Positions 42,684-51,864 of a DNA stretch of 64,000 nucleotides are shown piece by piece. The position numbers were made by a program, and so were the translations under genes. Position 1 is the first letter of the stretch. Every line of letters starts with the position of its first letter. The notes under the pieces are model-generated. The model saw nothing but the letters and a program-made list of their open reading frames with translations, did not search any database and had not been told where the DNA came from. This DNA is from Fusobacterium_C necrophorum_A (GTDB taxonomy: Bacteria > Fusobacteriota > Fusobacteriia > Fusobacteriales > Fusobacteriaceae). Where the stretch lies: NCBI RefSeq assembly GCF_004134945.1, contig NZ_SBAP01000013.1:1-64000 (forward strand), read 5' to 3'.

Positions 42684-45284
42684 ATGTTAACAGGAAATGA
42701 GATTCGACAAAAATTTATTGAATTTTTTGAATCAAAGGCACATAAGCATTTTGAAAGTGCTTCTTTGATTCCCGATGATCCGACTTTATTATTGACCGTG
42801 GCGGGAATGGTACCATTCAAACCATATTTTTTAGGACAAAAAGAAGCTCCTTGTCCAAGAGTGACAACCTATCAGAAATGTATTCGTACGAATGACTTGG
42901 AAAATGTAGGAAGAACGGCGAGACACCATACTTTTTTTGAAATGCTTGGAAATTTCTCCTTTGGGGATTACTTTAAAAAAGAAGCAATTGTATGGTCTTG
43001 GGAATTTGTGACGGAAGTGTTGGGGCTGCCGAAAGATAAACTGTGGGTCACCGTCTTCACGACAGATGATGAAGCGGAGAAGATTTGGATTGAAGAATGT
43101 CATTTCCCGAAAGAAAGAATTGTGAGAATGGGAGAAAGTGAAAACTGGTGGGCAGCAGGGCCGACCGGTTCCTGTGGACCTTGCTCGGAAATTCATGTGG
43201 ATTTAGGTCCTGCCTACGGTGGGGATGAAAACTCCAAAATCGGGGATGAGGGAACTGACAATCGATACATTGAGATTTGGAACTTAGTATTTACGGAGTG
43301 GAATCGAATGGAAGACGGACATTTGGAACCTCTACCGAAAAAAAATATTGATACAGGAGCCGGATTGGAAAGAATTGCCGCCATGGTGCAAGGAAAGGAA
43401 AATAATTTCGAAACGGATTTGTTATTTCCTTTGGTAGAAGAGGCAGGACGATTGACAAATTCGACTTATCATGAGAATCCGGAAAAGGATTTTTCCTTAA
43501 AGGTAATTACAGATCACTCCAGAGCGGTGACCTTCTTAATTCATGATGGAGTCATTCCGTCGAATGAGGGAAGAGGCTATATTCTTAGAAGAATTTTAAG
43601 AAGAGCGGTACGACATGGAAGATTATTGGGGCAAAAAGAATTATTCCTATATAAAATGGTCAAAAAGGTAGTGGAGCAATTTGCCGTTGCCTATCCTGAT
43701 TTAGCAGCAAATATGGAAAATATTCAAAAAATTGTAAAAATTGAGGAAGAAAAATTTTCCAATACTTTGGATCAGGGAATTCAATTGGTCAATGAACAAA
43801 TTGCGTTGGCTTTACAAGCGGGAAAGACGAAATTAGACGGGGAAATCACTTTTAAGATGTACGATACCTACGGGTTCCCGTATGAATTGACCGAAGAAAT
43901 TTGTCATGAAAAAGGAATTGCCGTTTCTCAGGAAGAATTCTTGGAAAAAATGGAAGAACAAAAAGAGAAAGCCAGAGCAGCAAGAGCCGTTATTATGGAA
44001 AAAGGGCAGGACAGCTTCATTGAAAAATTTTATGATACCCATGGAGTGACAGAATTTACCGGATATCACAGCAGCCAAGAAAAAGCAAAATTGTTGAATG
44101 TGAGAACTCGAGAGGACGGAACTTTATTGTTGATTTTTGATAAAACACCTTTTTATGCGGAATCCGGAGGACAAGTAGGAGATCGGGGTATGATTTTCTC
44201 GAATGCTTTTCAAGGAAAAGTATTGGATGTAAAAAAACAGAAAGAAATTTTCATTCATGTGGTGGAAAGTATTTCCGGAGAGCTTAAAGAAGGAGAAGAG
44301 TGCTCTTTGGAAGTGGATATGAAATACCGAGCAGCGGTTTCGAAAAATCATACAGCAACGCATTTATTGCATAAGGCTTTACGAGAGGTCTTGGGAACTC
44401 ATGTGCAACAAGCCGGTTCCTTGGTGGACTCTGAAAAGCTTCGATTCGACTTCAGTCATTATGAAGCGATGACGGAAGAACAAATCAAATTGGTGGAAGA
44501 AAGAGTCAATGAAAAAATTTCTGAGGCGATTGCAGTAGAAATTTCTCACAAGAGCATGGAGGAAGCAAAAGCCTGCGGAGCTATGATGTTATTTGGAGAT
44601 AAGTACGGAGATACTGTCCGAGTTGTTGATGTTCCGGGATTTTCTACGGAGCTGTGTGGAGGAATTCATGTAGAAAACATAGGACATATCGGTTTGTTTA
44701 AAATCGTATCGGAAGGCGGAATTGCAGCAGGAATTCGAAGAATCGAAGCAAAGACCGGTTATGAAGCATATCGTTTTGTGGAAGAAAATATGGAAATATT
44801 ACAAAAAAGTGCGACATTATTGAAAACGGAAAGCAGTCTTTTGGTAGAAAAAGTCGAAAAAGTATTGCAGGAAGAAAAAGAAAAGAGCAGAGAAATTGCT
44901 AACCTAAAAGAAAAAATTGCAAAGCAGGAGGCGGAAGCTCTCTATAGTCATATGCTTGAAATGGCAGGAGCAAAGGTGTTCATGGCAAAATATGAAGACA
45001 AGAGCATGGATGATTTACGAAAGATGATTGATTTTGTAAAAGATAAAGAGGAAAATGCCATTGTTATATTGACAAGTACTTTAGAAAAATTATCTTTCGC
45101 CGTGGGAGTGAGCAAGGCCTTGACTTCGAAATGGAAAGCAGGAAATCTTGTGAAAATTCTTGCGGAAATCACAGGCGGAAAAGGTGGAGGAAAACCGGAT
45201 TTTGCACAAGCCGGAGGAAAAGATAAAACAAAAATAGCGGAAGCGATGGAAGCAGTGAAAAAAGCAATTCAAGAAAAGGAATAA
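42684..45284 (+). CDS. alaS: Alanyl-tRNA synthetase
   Basis: An 866-residue class II synthetase charging tRNA-Ala. Order of parts: catalytic domain beginning EIRQKFIEFFESKAHKHF with PTLLLTVAGM and GGDEN motifs, tRNA-recognition domain, editing domain with the zinc ligands HTATHLLH and CGGIHVENIGH, and the C-terminal oligomerisation domain ending in GGKGGGKPDFAQAGG, the C-Ala signature. No T-box or other leader precedes it; it sits in the middle of a gene series. Length matches the usual 870. Confidence 0.97.
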   Translation: MLTGNEIRQKFIEFFESKAHKHFESASLIPDDPTLLLTVAGMVPFKPYFLGQKEAPCPRVTTYQKCIRTNDLENVGRTARHHTFFEMLGNFSFGDYFKKEAIVWSWEFVTEVLGLPKDKLWVTVFTTDDEAEKIWIEECHFPKERIVRMGESENWWAAGPTGSCGPCSEIHVDLGPAYGGDENSKIGDEGTDNRYIEIWNLVFTEWNRMEDGHLEPLPKKNIDTGAGLERIAAMVQGKENNFETDLLFPLVEEAGRLTNSTYHENPEKDFSLKVITDHSRAVTFLIHDGVIPSNEGRGYILRRILRRAVRHGRLLGQKELFLYKMVKKVVEQFAVAYPDLAANMENIQKIVKIEEEKFSNTLDQGIQLVNEQIALALQAGKTKLDGEITFKMYDTYGFPYELTEEICHEKGIAVSQEEFLEKMEEQKEKARAARAVIMEKGQDSFIEKFYDTHGVTEFTGYHSSQEKAKLLNVRTREDGTLLLIFDKTPFYAESGGQVGDRGMIFSNAFQGKVLDVKKQKEIFIHVVESISGELKEGEECSLEVDMKYRAAVSKNHTATHLLHKALREVLGTHVQQAGSLVDSEKLRFDFSHYEAMTEEQIKLVEERVNEKISEAIAVEISHKSMEEAKACGAMMLFGDKYGDTVRVVDVPGFSTELCGGIHVENIGHIGLFKIVSEGGIAAGIRRIEAKTGYEAYRFVEENMEILQKSATLLKTESSLLVEKVEKVLQEEKEKSREIANLKEKIAKQEAEALYSHMLEMAGAKVFMAKYEDKSMDDLRKMIDFVKDKEENAIVILTSTLEKLSFAVGVSKALTSKWKAGNLVKILAEITGGKGGGKPDFAQAGGKDKTKIAEAMEAVKKAIQEKE

Positions 45285-45295
45285 AGAGGGGAACT

Positions 45296-45715
45296 ATGTT
45301 AAAAAAATATCTTGCTTTGGATGTGGGAGATGTTCGAATTGGAGTTGCAAAATCCGATCCCTTGGGAATGATAGCAAGTCCTTTGGAAACCATTGATCGA
45401 AGAAAAGAAAAGCCTGTAAAACGAATTATGCAATTGTGTGAAGAGGAAAATATCAAATCCATTGTAGTCGGCATTCCCAAAAGCTTAGACGGCAGTGAAA
45501 AAAGACAGGCGGAAAAGGTGAGAATATTTATTCATGCTTTAAAATCTGCCATTCCTGGGATAGAAATTTTGGAAGTGGATGAAAGATTTACCACAGTGAC
45601 AGCAGATCGGATTTTAACGGAAATGAACCGAAAAGGAGCTTTAGAAAAGAGAAAAGTTGTAGATAAAGTGGCAGCTTCTCTCATTCTACAGCAATATTTA
45701 AATATGAAAAAATAG
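45296..45715 (+). CDS. ruvX: Putative pre-16S rRNA nuclease (RuvX/YqgF)
   Basis: A 139-residue RNase H-fold protein, also called YqgF, that trims the 5' end of 16S rRNA precursors. Motif 1 LALDVGDVRIGVAKSD provides the first catalytic Asp; VVGIPKSLDGSEKRQAEKV is the central conserved block, and DERFTTVTADRIL gives the further acidic residue. It follows alaS by 11 bases, a frequent neighbour in many bacteria. Confidence 0.94.
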   Translation: MLKKYLALDVGDVRIGVAKSDPLGMIASPLETIDRRKEKPVKRIMQLCEEENIKSIVVGIPKSLDGSEKRQAEKVRIFIHALKSAIPGIEILEVDERFTTVTADRILTEMNRKGALEKRKVVDKVAASLILQQYLNMKK

Positions 45716-45728
45716 AGATGGAGGAAAC

Positions 45729-46964
45729 ATGAAATCAAAGTTAATGTTGAAATTGCTATTGGTTCTTGGAATTCTTGCGGGAGCAATTTGGTTAAGTTTT
45801 TCAAAGCCTACCAAGCTGGGATTGGACTTAAAAGGTGGAGTGTATGTGGTATTGGAAGCGGTACCGGAACAAGGACAAAGTTTGGATAAAGATGCTATGG
45901 GACGTTTGATTGAAGTCTTGGATCGAAGAATCAACGGCTTGGGAGTAGCGGAATCCAGTGTACAAATGGCGGGAGACAATCGTGTGATTATTGAATTACC
46001 GGGAGTCGATAATACGGAAGATGCTGTCAAAATGGTAGGAAAGACGGCTTTATTGGAATTTAAATTAAAACAGGAAGACGGAAGCTTAGGAGAAACTCTA
46101 TTGACAGGAGGAGCTCTAAAAAAAGCGGATGTTTCTTATGATAATTTAGGAAGACCTCAAATTCAATTTGAAATGACTCCGGAAGGGGCAAGAGAATTTG
46201 CAAAAATTACAAGAGAAAATGTAGGAAGACAATTGGCAATTACTTTGGATGGAGAGGTACAAACCGCTCCTGTCATCAATGGAGAAATCCCAAGCGGGAA
46301 TGGAGTGATCACAGGAAACTATACCGTGGAAGAAGCAAAGTCAACGGCAACCCTATTAAATGCGGGGGCCTTACCGGTAAAAGCGGAAATTGCAGAAATT
46401 CGTACGGTAGGGGCTTCTCTGGGAGATGAGTCGATTGCACAAAGTAAACAAGCCGGAATGCTCGCCATCGTTTTGATTTGGCTCTTTATGATATTATTCT
46501 ATCGATTGCCGGGAATAGTGGCGGATATTGCATTGGTATTTTTCGGATTTATTACTTTCGGAGTCTTAAATTTCATTGATGCTACCTTGACTTTGCCGGG
46601 AATTGCAGGCTTGATTCTTTCCGCGGGAATGGCGGTAGATGCGAATGTGATTATTTTCGAAAGAATCAAAGAGGAATTACAGTTTGGAAATACCATTCGA
46701 AATGCGATTAACAGCGGATTTAACAAGGGATTTGTGGCGATTTTCGATTCAAATATTACTACTTTGATTATTACGGTGATTCTATTTACGTTTGGAACAG
46801 GACCGGTCAAGGGCTTTGCGGTTACATTAACCATCGGAACGCTTGGGTCCATGTTCACAGCAATTACGATTACCAAAGTACTGCTGTTGAATTTTGTAGA
46901 AATATTCGGCTTTACAAAACCAAGTTTATTTGGGATTAAAGGAAAGAAAGGGGAGGCGAAGTAG
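45729..46964 (+). CDS. secD: Protein translocase subunit SecD
   Basis: A 411-residue membrane protein that, with SecF, uses the ion gradient to pull exported proteins through the Sec channel. After one N-terminal helix comes LGLDLKGGVYVVLE (residues about 31-44), a periplasmic P1 domain smaller than that of E. coli, then helices 2-6 with GMAVDANVIIFERIKEEL, whose Asp is essential for ion flow. It is separate from, and two bases upstream of, secF. Length is like that of Firmicute or Thermotoga forms. Confidence 0.95.
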   Translation: MKSKLMLKLLLVLGILAGAIWLSFSKPTKLGLDLKGGVYVVLEAVPEQGQSLDKDAMGRLIEVLDRRINGLGVAESSVQMAGDNRVIIELPGVDNTEDAVKMVGKTALLEFKLKQEDGSLGETLLTGGALKKADVSYDNLGRPQIQFEMTPEGAREFAKITRENVGRQLAITLDGEVQTAPVINGEIPSGNGVITGNYTVEEAKSTATLLNAGALPVKAEIAEIRTVGASLGDESIAQSKQAGMLAIVLIWLFMILFYRLPGIVADIALVFFGFITFGVLNFIDATLTLPGIAGLILSAGMAVDANVIIFERIKEELQFGNTIRNAINSGFNKGFVAIFDSNITTLIITVILFTFGTGPVKGFAVTLTIGTLGSMFTAITITKVLLLNFVEIFGFTKPSLFGIKGKKGEAK

Positions 46965-46965
46965 A

Positions 46966-47907
46966 ATGCAAGTAAACGTGATTAAACACAGCAAACGATA
47001 TTTAGGACTTGCCCTGATGATGGTTATCCTCTCTCTTGGGGTCTTTTTTGCCAAAGGATTAAACTATGGAATCGATTTTTCAGGAGGAAACTTATTACAG
47101 ATTAAATATGAGAAGGAAGTCACTCTTCATGATATCAATAAAAGTTTGGATCAAATTAAGGATATTCCACAAATCGGTACCAACAGTAGAAAAGTACAAA
47201 CTTCAGAGGATAATACTGTGATTATTCGAACACAGGAAGTCTCTGAAGAGGAAAAGAAAGTAATTTTAAATCAATTGAAAACGATTGGAAACTATCAAAT
47301 TGACAAAGAGGATAAGGTAGGAGCAAGTGTTGGAAAGGAACTAAAAACATCAGCTATTTACGCTTTAGGAATTGGAGCGGTATTGATTATTATTTACATT
47401 ACTTTCCGATTTGAATTTATTTTTGCTATTGGAGCCATTATTGCTTTGCTTCACGATTTGATTTTAGCCATCGGTTGTATTTCCTTGTTGTATTATGAGA
47501 TCAATACTCCGTTCATTGCGGCTATTTTGACGATTTTAGGATACTCTATCAATGATACCATTGTAGTATTTGATAGGATTCGAGAAAATTTAAAACGAAG
47601 AGGAAAGACGGACATGAGCATAGAGGATTGTCTGACAAAATCCGTCAACCAAGTTATGATTCGCTCTATCAATACTTCCGTAACGACTTTGTTTGCCATT
47701 GTAGCAATTTTATTATTAGGAGGAGATAGCTTACAAACTTTTATTGTGACACTTCTGGTTGGAATTTTAGCCGGAACCTATAGTTCTGTTTTTATTGCAA
47801 CACCGGTGGTATATTTCTTGCATAAAAAAGGCAATGGAAAAGGAATGGAGAAAATTTCCGTAGATGACGACGAAGAAAACGAAGAGGAAGAAAAGATTTT
47901 GGTATAG
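46966..47907 (+). CDS. secF: Protein translocase subunit SecF
   Basis: A 313-residue partner of SecD with six membrane helices. YGIDFSGGNLLQIKYE (about residues 34-49) is the SecF counterpart of the SecD motif and GYSINDTIVVFDRIRENL is the conserved ion-pathway segment. The frame opens 12 codons earlier inside secD, but GGGAGG precedes the ATG at 46966. It ends in an acidic tail and is followed by a terminator, closing the gene series that began at dus. Confidence 0.95.
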   Translation: MQVNVIKHSKRYLGLALMMVILSLGVFFAKGLNYGIDFSGGNLLQIKYEKEVTLHDINKSLDQIKDIPQIGTNSRKVQTSEDNTVIIRTQEVSEEEKKVILNQLKTIGNYQIDKEDKVGASVGKELKTSAIYALGIGAVLIIIYITFRFEFIFAIGAIIALLHDLILAIGCISLLYYEINTPFIAAILTILGYSINDTIVVFDRIRENLKRRGKTDMSIEDCLTKSVNQVMIRSINTSVTTLFAIVAILLLGGDSLQTFIVTLLVGILAGTYSSVFIATPVVYFLHKKGNGKGMEKISVDDDEENEEEEKILV

Positions 47908-47916
47908 ATAAGGAAG

Positions 47917-47953
47917 GAGCTGTCTTAGAGAGGAGACATAGGACAGCTCTTTT
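47917..47953 (+). terminator. Terminator after secF
   Basis: GAGCTGTC (47918-47925) pairs with GACAGCTC (47942-47949) and TTTT follows; the loop is 16 bases. Confidence 0.82.
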
Positions 47954-47975
47954 AAAAATTGAGGAGAGTTTTGCG

Positions 47976-49040
47976 ATGAGAGCATGGGTAGAAATTGATA
48001 CGGAACATTTAAGGCATAATATTCGGGAAATTCAAAAAAGAGCAGAAGGATTGGAGATTTGCGGAGTGATCAAGGCGAACGCTTATGGATTGGGAGTCCT
48101 TCCCGTTGCTAACATTTTAGCGGAGGAGGGGATTCGTTTTTTTGCAGTGGCCTCCTTGGAGGAAGCCGAGGAAGTGAGAAATGCCGGAATTGTAGGAGAA
48201 ATTTTAATCTTGGGTTCTCTATTTCATGATGAAATTTTAGAGGCGGAAAAAGCGGATTTTCATATCAATGTCAGCAGTCGAGAGGAGTTGGAGTGGATTT
48301 CTCAGCATGCTCCGAAGGTAAAAATTCATGTAAAAATTGATACGGGAATGACAAGGTTAGGATTTTCCTATCAGGAAGGAAAAGATGTCCTTGCTTTTGC
48401 CAAACAACTTTCTTTGAATGTTAGCGGAGTTTTTTCACATTTTTCAGATGCCGACGGGTTTTCTCCAGAGGCACAGAAATACACCGAAACACAAATAGAG
48501 CGCTTTTTACCTTATGCAGATCAAAAAGATATTCCCTATCGTCATATTTTTAATAGTGGGGCTTTGGTGCAACACAGGGAACAAAAAATTGGAAATATGG
48601 TGAGAGCGGGTATCTGTATGTATGGAATTTTAGGTTCCACTCCCATTCCTCATTTTAAAAATGTAGTGACGTTAAAAACAAAGGTTTTGTTTAAGAAAAA
48701 AGTGGAAGAAGATACCTATGTTTCCTATGGAAGATTATATTGTCTAAAGAAAGGAGAGACGTATGTCACCTTACCAATCGGCTATGCGGATGGTGTCAAA
48801 AAATACTTAGCCAATGGGGGAAAGGTAGAAATTTTAGGAGAGTTATGTCCGATTATCGGAGCGATTTGTATGGATATGATGATGGTCAAAATTCCGGAAA
48901 ATTTGGCGGATAAGATTGAGATAGGAACCGAAGTTACTGTATGGAATAATGAAATCATTGAAAAAAACAACATTCCGGAAACTTGTACTTGGGATATGTT
49001 CACAGCTTTAGGAAGAAGAGTGCAGAGAGTTTATAAATAG
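47976..49040 (+). CDS. alr: Alanine racemase
   Basis: A 354-residue PLP enzyme making D-alanine for peptidoglycan. The Schiff-base lysine is K33 in VIKANAYGLG; KIHVKIDTGMTRLGF (near residue 110) and the C-terminal barrel with LPIGYADG and GAICMDMMMV are normal for Alr. It starts a second long gene series and lies 14 bases before an rRNA methyltransferase gene. RBS GAGGAGAG lies eight bases upstream. Confidence 0.96.
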   Translation: MRAWVEIDTEHLRHNIREIQKRAEGLEICGVIKANAYGLGVLPVANILAEEGIRFFAVASLEEAEEVRNAGIVGEILILGSLFHDEILEAEKADFHINVSSREELEWISQHAPKVKIHVKIDTGMTRLGFSYQEGKDVLAFAKQLSLNVSGVFSHFSDADGFSPEAQKYTETQIERFLPYADQKDIPYRHIFNSGALVQHREQKIGNMVRAGICMYGILGSTPIPHFKNVVTLKTKVLFKKKVEEDTYVSYGRLYCLKKGETYVTLPIGYADGVKKYLANGGKVEILGELCPIIGAICMDMMMVKIPENLADKIEIGTEVTVWNNEIIEKNNIPETCTWDMFTALGRRVQRVYK

Positions 49041-49054
49041 AAAGTAGGAGAGTT

Positions 49055-50236
49055 ATGGCAAAGATTGTGTTACAACGTGGGAAAGAGAAAAAAATACAAA
49101 ATTTTTATCCCAATGTCTTTCAAGATGAAATCCGAGAGAAAATAGGAGTGATGAAAACAGGAGATTTGGTGGATATTGTGACCGAAGAAATGCAATTTGT
49201 GGCAAGAGGCTATGTCACTGAGGGGAGTTCTGCCTATGTGAGAGTGTTAACGACAAAAGATGAAAAAATTGACAAGAGCTTTTTTCAAAAAAGAATTAAA
49301 ACGGCCTACGAAAGAAGAAAAGTTTTGTTAGAAGAAACCAATTGTATTCGTGCCTTTTTTTCAGAAGGAGATGGCATTCCCGGTTTGATTATTGATAAGT
49401 TTGAACACTATGTTGCCGTACAATTTCGAAACTCCGGCTTGGAGAGCTTTCGTCAGGAGATTCTCAATGCGATTAAGAAATATTTAAAGCCGAAAGGAAT
49501 TTATGAGAGAAGTGATGTAGAAAATCGAACTCATGAGGGAGTCGAACAAAAGACCGGAATTCTTTTCGGAGAGATTCCGGAGCGAATTGTGATGGAAGAT
49601 AATGGAGTGAAATATCATATTGACATTGTCAATGGACAAAAAACGGGATTTTTCTTGGACCAAAGAGATTCCAGAAAATTTATTCAGAAATATATTGATG
49701 AAAAGACACGTTTTTTAGATGTTTTTTCCAGTAGTGGAGGCTTTTCCATGGCAGCTTTACGAAAGGGAGCAAAAGAAGTTATTGCCATTGATAAGGATGC
49801 TCATGCTTTAGAATTATGTCGGGAAAACTATGCATTGAACAACTTTCACTCCCCTTTTTCTACCATGGAGGGAGATGCGTTTCTTTTACTGGAAACTTTA
49901 GGAAATCGAAAGGAGAAATTTGATATTATCACCTTAGATCCTCCCTCTTTGATTAAAAGAAAATCGGAAATTTATCGAGGAAGAGATTTTTTTCTCGACT
50001 TATGTGAAAAAAGTTTTCCTCTCTTGAAAGACAATGGAATTTTAGGAGTGATGACCTGTGCCTATCATATTTCTTTGCAGGATTTAATTGAAGTCACTCG
50101 AATGGCGGCTTCCAAGCATGGTAAGAAGCTGAGAGTCTTGGGAGTTAACTATCAACCGGAAGATCATCCTTGGATTTTACATATTCCGGAAACGTTATAT
50201 TTGAAAGTACTTTGGGTACAGATCGTGGAGGACTAA
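49055..50236 (+). CDS. Class I rRNA large-subunit methyltransferase (RlmI-like)
   Basis: A 393-residue SAM-dependent enzyme. An N-terminal PUA-like domain (residues about 1-75) is followed by the EEHGE-like linker and a Rossmann fold: NGQKTGFFLDQRDSR (near 195), LDVFSSSGGFSMAALRKGAKEV as SAM motif I, and LDPPSLIKRKSE in the catalytic loop. This is the RlmI/RlmK-C family that makes 5-methylcytosine in 23S rRNA; the exact target base is not certain. It ends 11 bases before cvpA. Confidence 0.9.
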   Translation: MAKIVLQRGKEKKIQNFYPNVFQDEIREKIGVMKTGDLVDIVTEEMQFVARGYVTEGSSAYVRVLTTKDEKIDKSFFQKRIKTAYERRKVLLEETNCIRAFFSEGDGIPGLIIDKFEHYVAVQFRNSGLESFRQEILNAIKKYLKPKGIYERSDVENRTHEGVEQKTGILFGEIPERIVMEDNGVKYHIDIVNGQKTGFFLDQRDSRKFIQKYIDEKTRFLDVFSSSGGFSMAALRKGAKEVIAIDKDAHALELCRENYALNNFHSPFSTMEGDAFLLLETLGNRKEKFDIITLDPPSLIKRKSEIYRGRDFFLDLCEKSFPLLKDNGILGVMTCAYHISLQDLIEVTRMAASKHGKKLRVLGVNYQPEDHPWILHIPETLYLKVLWVQIVED

Positions 50237-50247
50237 GGAGGAAGTAT

Positions 50248-50799
50248 ATGTATTTAGATATTATTGTTTGTGTGATTCTACTATTAGCAATTTTGACAGG
50301 AGCCACGAATGGAATGTATGTAGAATTTATTTCCATGTTTGGTCTATTTTTGAATATTATGCTGACAAAGTCTTATACTCCAAGTATTATTTCTTTTTTT
50401 AAAATTAAATATATCAATAATAACTATGCTTTGACCTACATTGTGGTGTTTATCAGCCTATATCTTTTGATTAAGATTGTGCTTTGTATCAGTAATCGAG
50501 TGTTGCGAGATAAGAGTAAAGGGATCATTACTCGAGGAATTGGAGCACTGATTGGATTGGCAAAAGGGACGGTAATTGCTTTTATTTTTCTGTTGATCTA
50601 TAATTTTTCCATGGACTTGTTTCCAAGTATTCGAGTTTATTCCGTCGGAAGTAAGGCAAATGTCATCTTTGCAGATGTCGTACCGGAAATGGAAAAATTT
50701 ATTCCGGATATTTTTGTAGAGAAATTGAATCGTATGAGAAATTTTAACTTTATAGAAAAGGCATTGAGAAATCAAAGGAATGCATATGAAAATAATTAA
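50248..50799 (+). CDS. CvpA-family membrane protein
   Basis: A 183-residue protein with four predicted membrane helices, matching the CvpA family (YLDIIVCVILLLAILTGATNGMYVEFISMFG at its start is a typical first segment split by the helix turn). CvpA proteins are needed for envelope integrity and colicin V production in other bacteria; the mechanism is unknown. The frame is open 26 codons upstream within the previous gene, but AAGGAGG precedes the ATG at 50248. It overlaps lptF by 14 bases, which places it in an envelope gene group. Confidence 0.85.
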   Translation: MYLDIIVCVILLLAILTGATNGMYVEFISMFGLFLNIMLTKSYTPSIISFFKIKYINNNYALTYIVVFISLYLLIKIVLCISNRVLRDKSKGIITRGIGALIGLAKGTVIAFIFLLIYNFSMDLFPSIRVYSVGSKANVIFADVVPEMEKFIPDIFVEKLNRMRNFNFIEKALRNQRNAYENN

Positions 50800-51862
50800 C
50801 TCGTATATTCTAAAAGAAAGTAGAGGACCCATTGTACTGAGTGTGTCTATTTTTACTTTTATATTTTTATTGGACATTATTGTGACTATGATGGAGAGCA
50901 TTATTGTGAAAGGAATTTCTGTGTTTGATGTGACAAGGCTCCTTTCTTTCTATGTTCCTCCTATCCTGACTCAAACTCTTCCTTTGGGGCTTTTTGTAGG
51001 GATTATGATTACTTTCTCAAAATTTACAAGAAGTAGTGAGGCAATTGCGATGAATTCTATCGGTATGGATATTCGTGCCATTTTAAAACCGATTTTGTAT
51101 TTGGGCTTTGCCTCCATGTTCTTTATTTTGTTTTTACAGGAAAGTATTATTCCCAGATCCTATATTAAGTTGCAGTATCTGGCTTCCAAAATTGCCTATG
51201 AGAATCCGGTATTTCAACTGAAAGAAAGAACGTTTATGAATAATTTGGAAAATTATAGTCTGTATATAGATAAAGTGGGAAGAGACAAGCATGCAAAGGG
51301 AATTTTAATTTTCGAAAATGATAAAAAATCTACTTTTCCGGTGGTATTGGCGGGGCATGAAGCATATTGGCGAGATTCTTCCATTGTCTTGGAAAAGGCA
51401 AATTTCATCAGCTTTGACGAGAAGGGAGTTCGGAAGTTAACAGGAAGTTTTGAGGATAAGAGAGTGGAGCTGCAGGCTTATTTCTCTGATTTAAAGATTA
51501 AAGTAAAAGAAACCGAGATGATGAGCATAGCCACACTATTGCAAGAGATGAAAGGCAAGACGAAGGAAGAAAAATTAATTTATAAGGTGGAACTTCATCG
51601 GAAACTGGCTTTGCCCTTTTCTTCCGTTATGTTGTCTGTGTTAGGGGTATTGCTTTCCATTGGACATCAGAGAAGCGGCAAAAAAGCCGGAATTTTAGTT
51701 GGAATTTTGACAATTTTCTTCTATATTTCTTTGTTAAATGTGGGAATTGTTTTGGCAAATGTAGGCAAAATTCCAATTTTATTGGGAGTTTGGCTTCCGA
51801 ATTTATTGTTGGCGGCTCTTACTTATCGTTTGTATCTGGTCAAAAAAAGAAAGGGGATTTAG
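50786..51862 (+). CDS. lptF: LPS export permease LptF (YjgP/YjgQ family)
   Basis: A 358-residue inner-membrane permease of the Lpt machine. The N-terminal helices (ILKESRGPIVLSVSIFTFIFLLD cut at the first helix), the coupling segment SIGMDIRAILKP near residue 90, a periplasmic beta-jellyroll (residues about 130-250) and three C-terminal helices with KLALPFSSVMLSVLGVLLSIGH form the standard YjgP layout. The second of two ATGs is chosen because AAAGGA is six bases from it. lptG follows; which of the two is LptF rather than LptG is by order only. Confidence 0.88.
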   Translation: MKIINSYILKESRGPIVLSVSIFTFIFLLDIIVTMMESIIVKGISVFDVTRLLSFYVPPILTQTLPLGLFVGIMITFSKFTRSSEAIAMNSIGMDIRAILKPILYLGFASMFFILFLQESIIPRSYIKLQYLASKIAYENPVFQLKERTFMNNLENYSLYIDKVGRDKHAKGILIFENDKKSTFPVVLAGHEAYWRDSSIVLEKANFISFDEKGVRKLTGSFEDKRVELQAYFSDLKIKVKETEMMSIATLLQEMKGKTKEEKLIYKVELHRKLALPFSSVMLSVLGVLLSIGHQRSGKKAGILVGILTIFFYISLLNVGIVLANVGKIPILLGVWLPNLLLAALTYRLYLVKKRKGI

Positions 51863-51864
51863 GG

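Noticed and set aside
42630..42684. T-box or other leader before alaS
   Set aside because: Only 18 bases separate it from lptB; no room for a regulatory leader.
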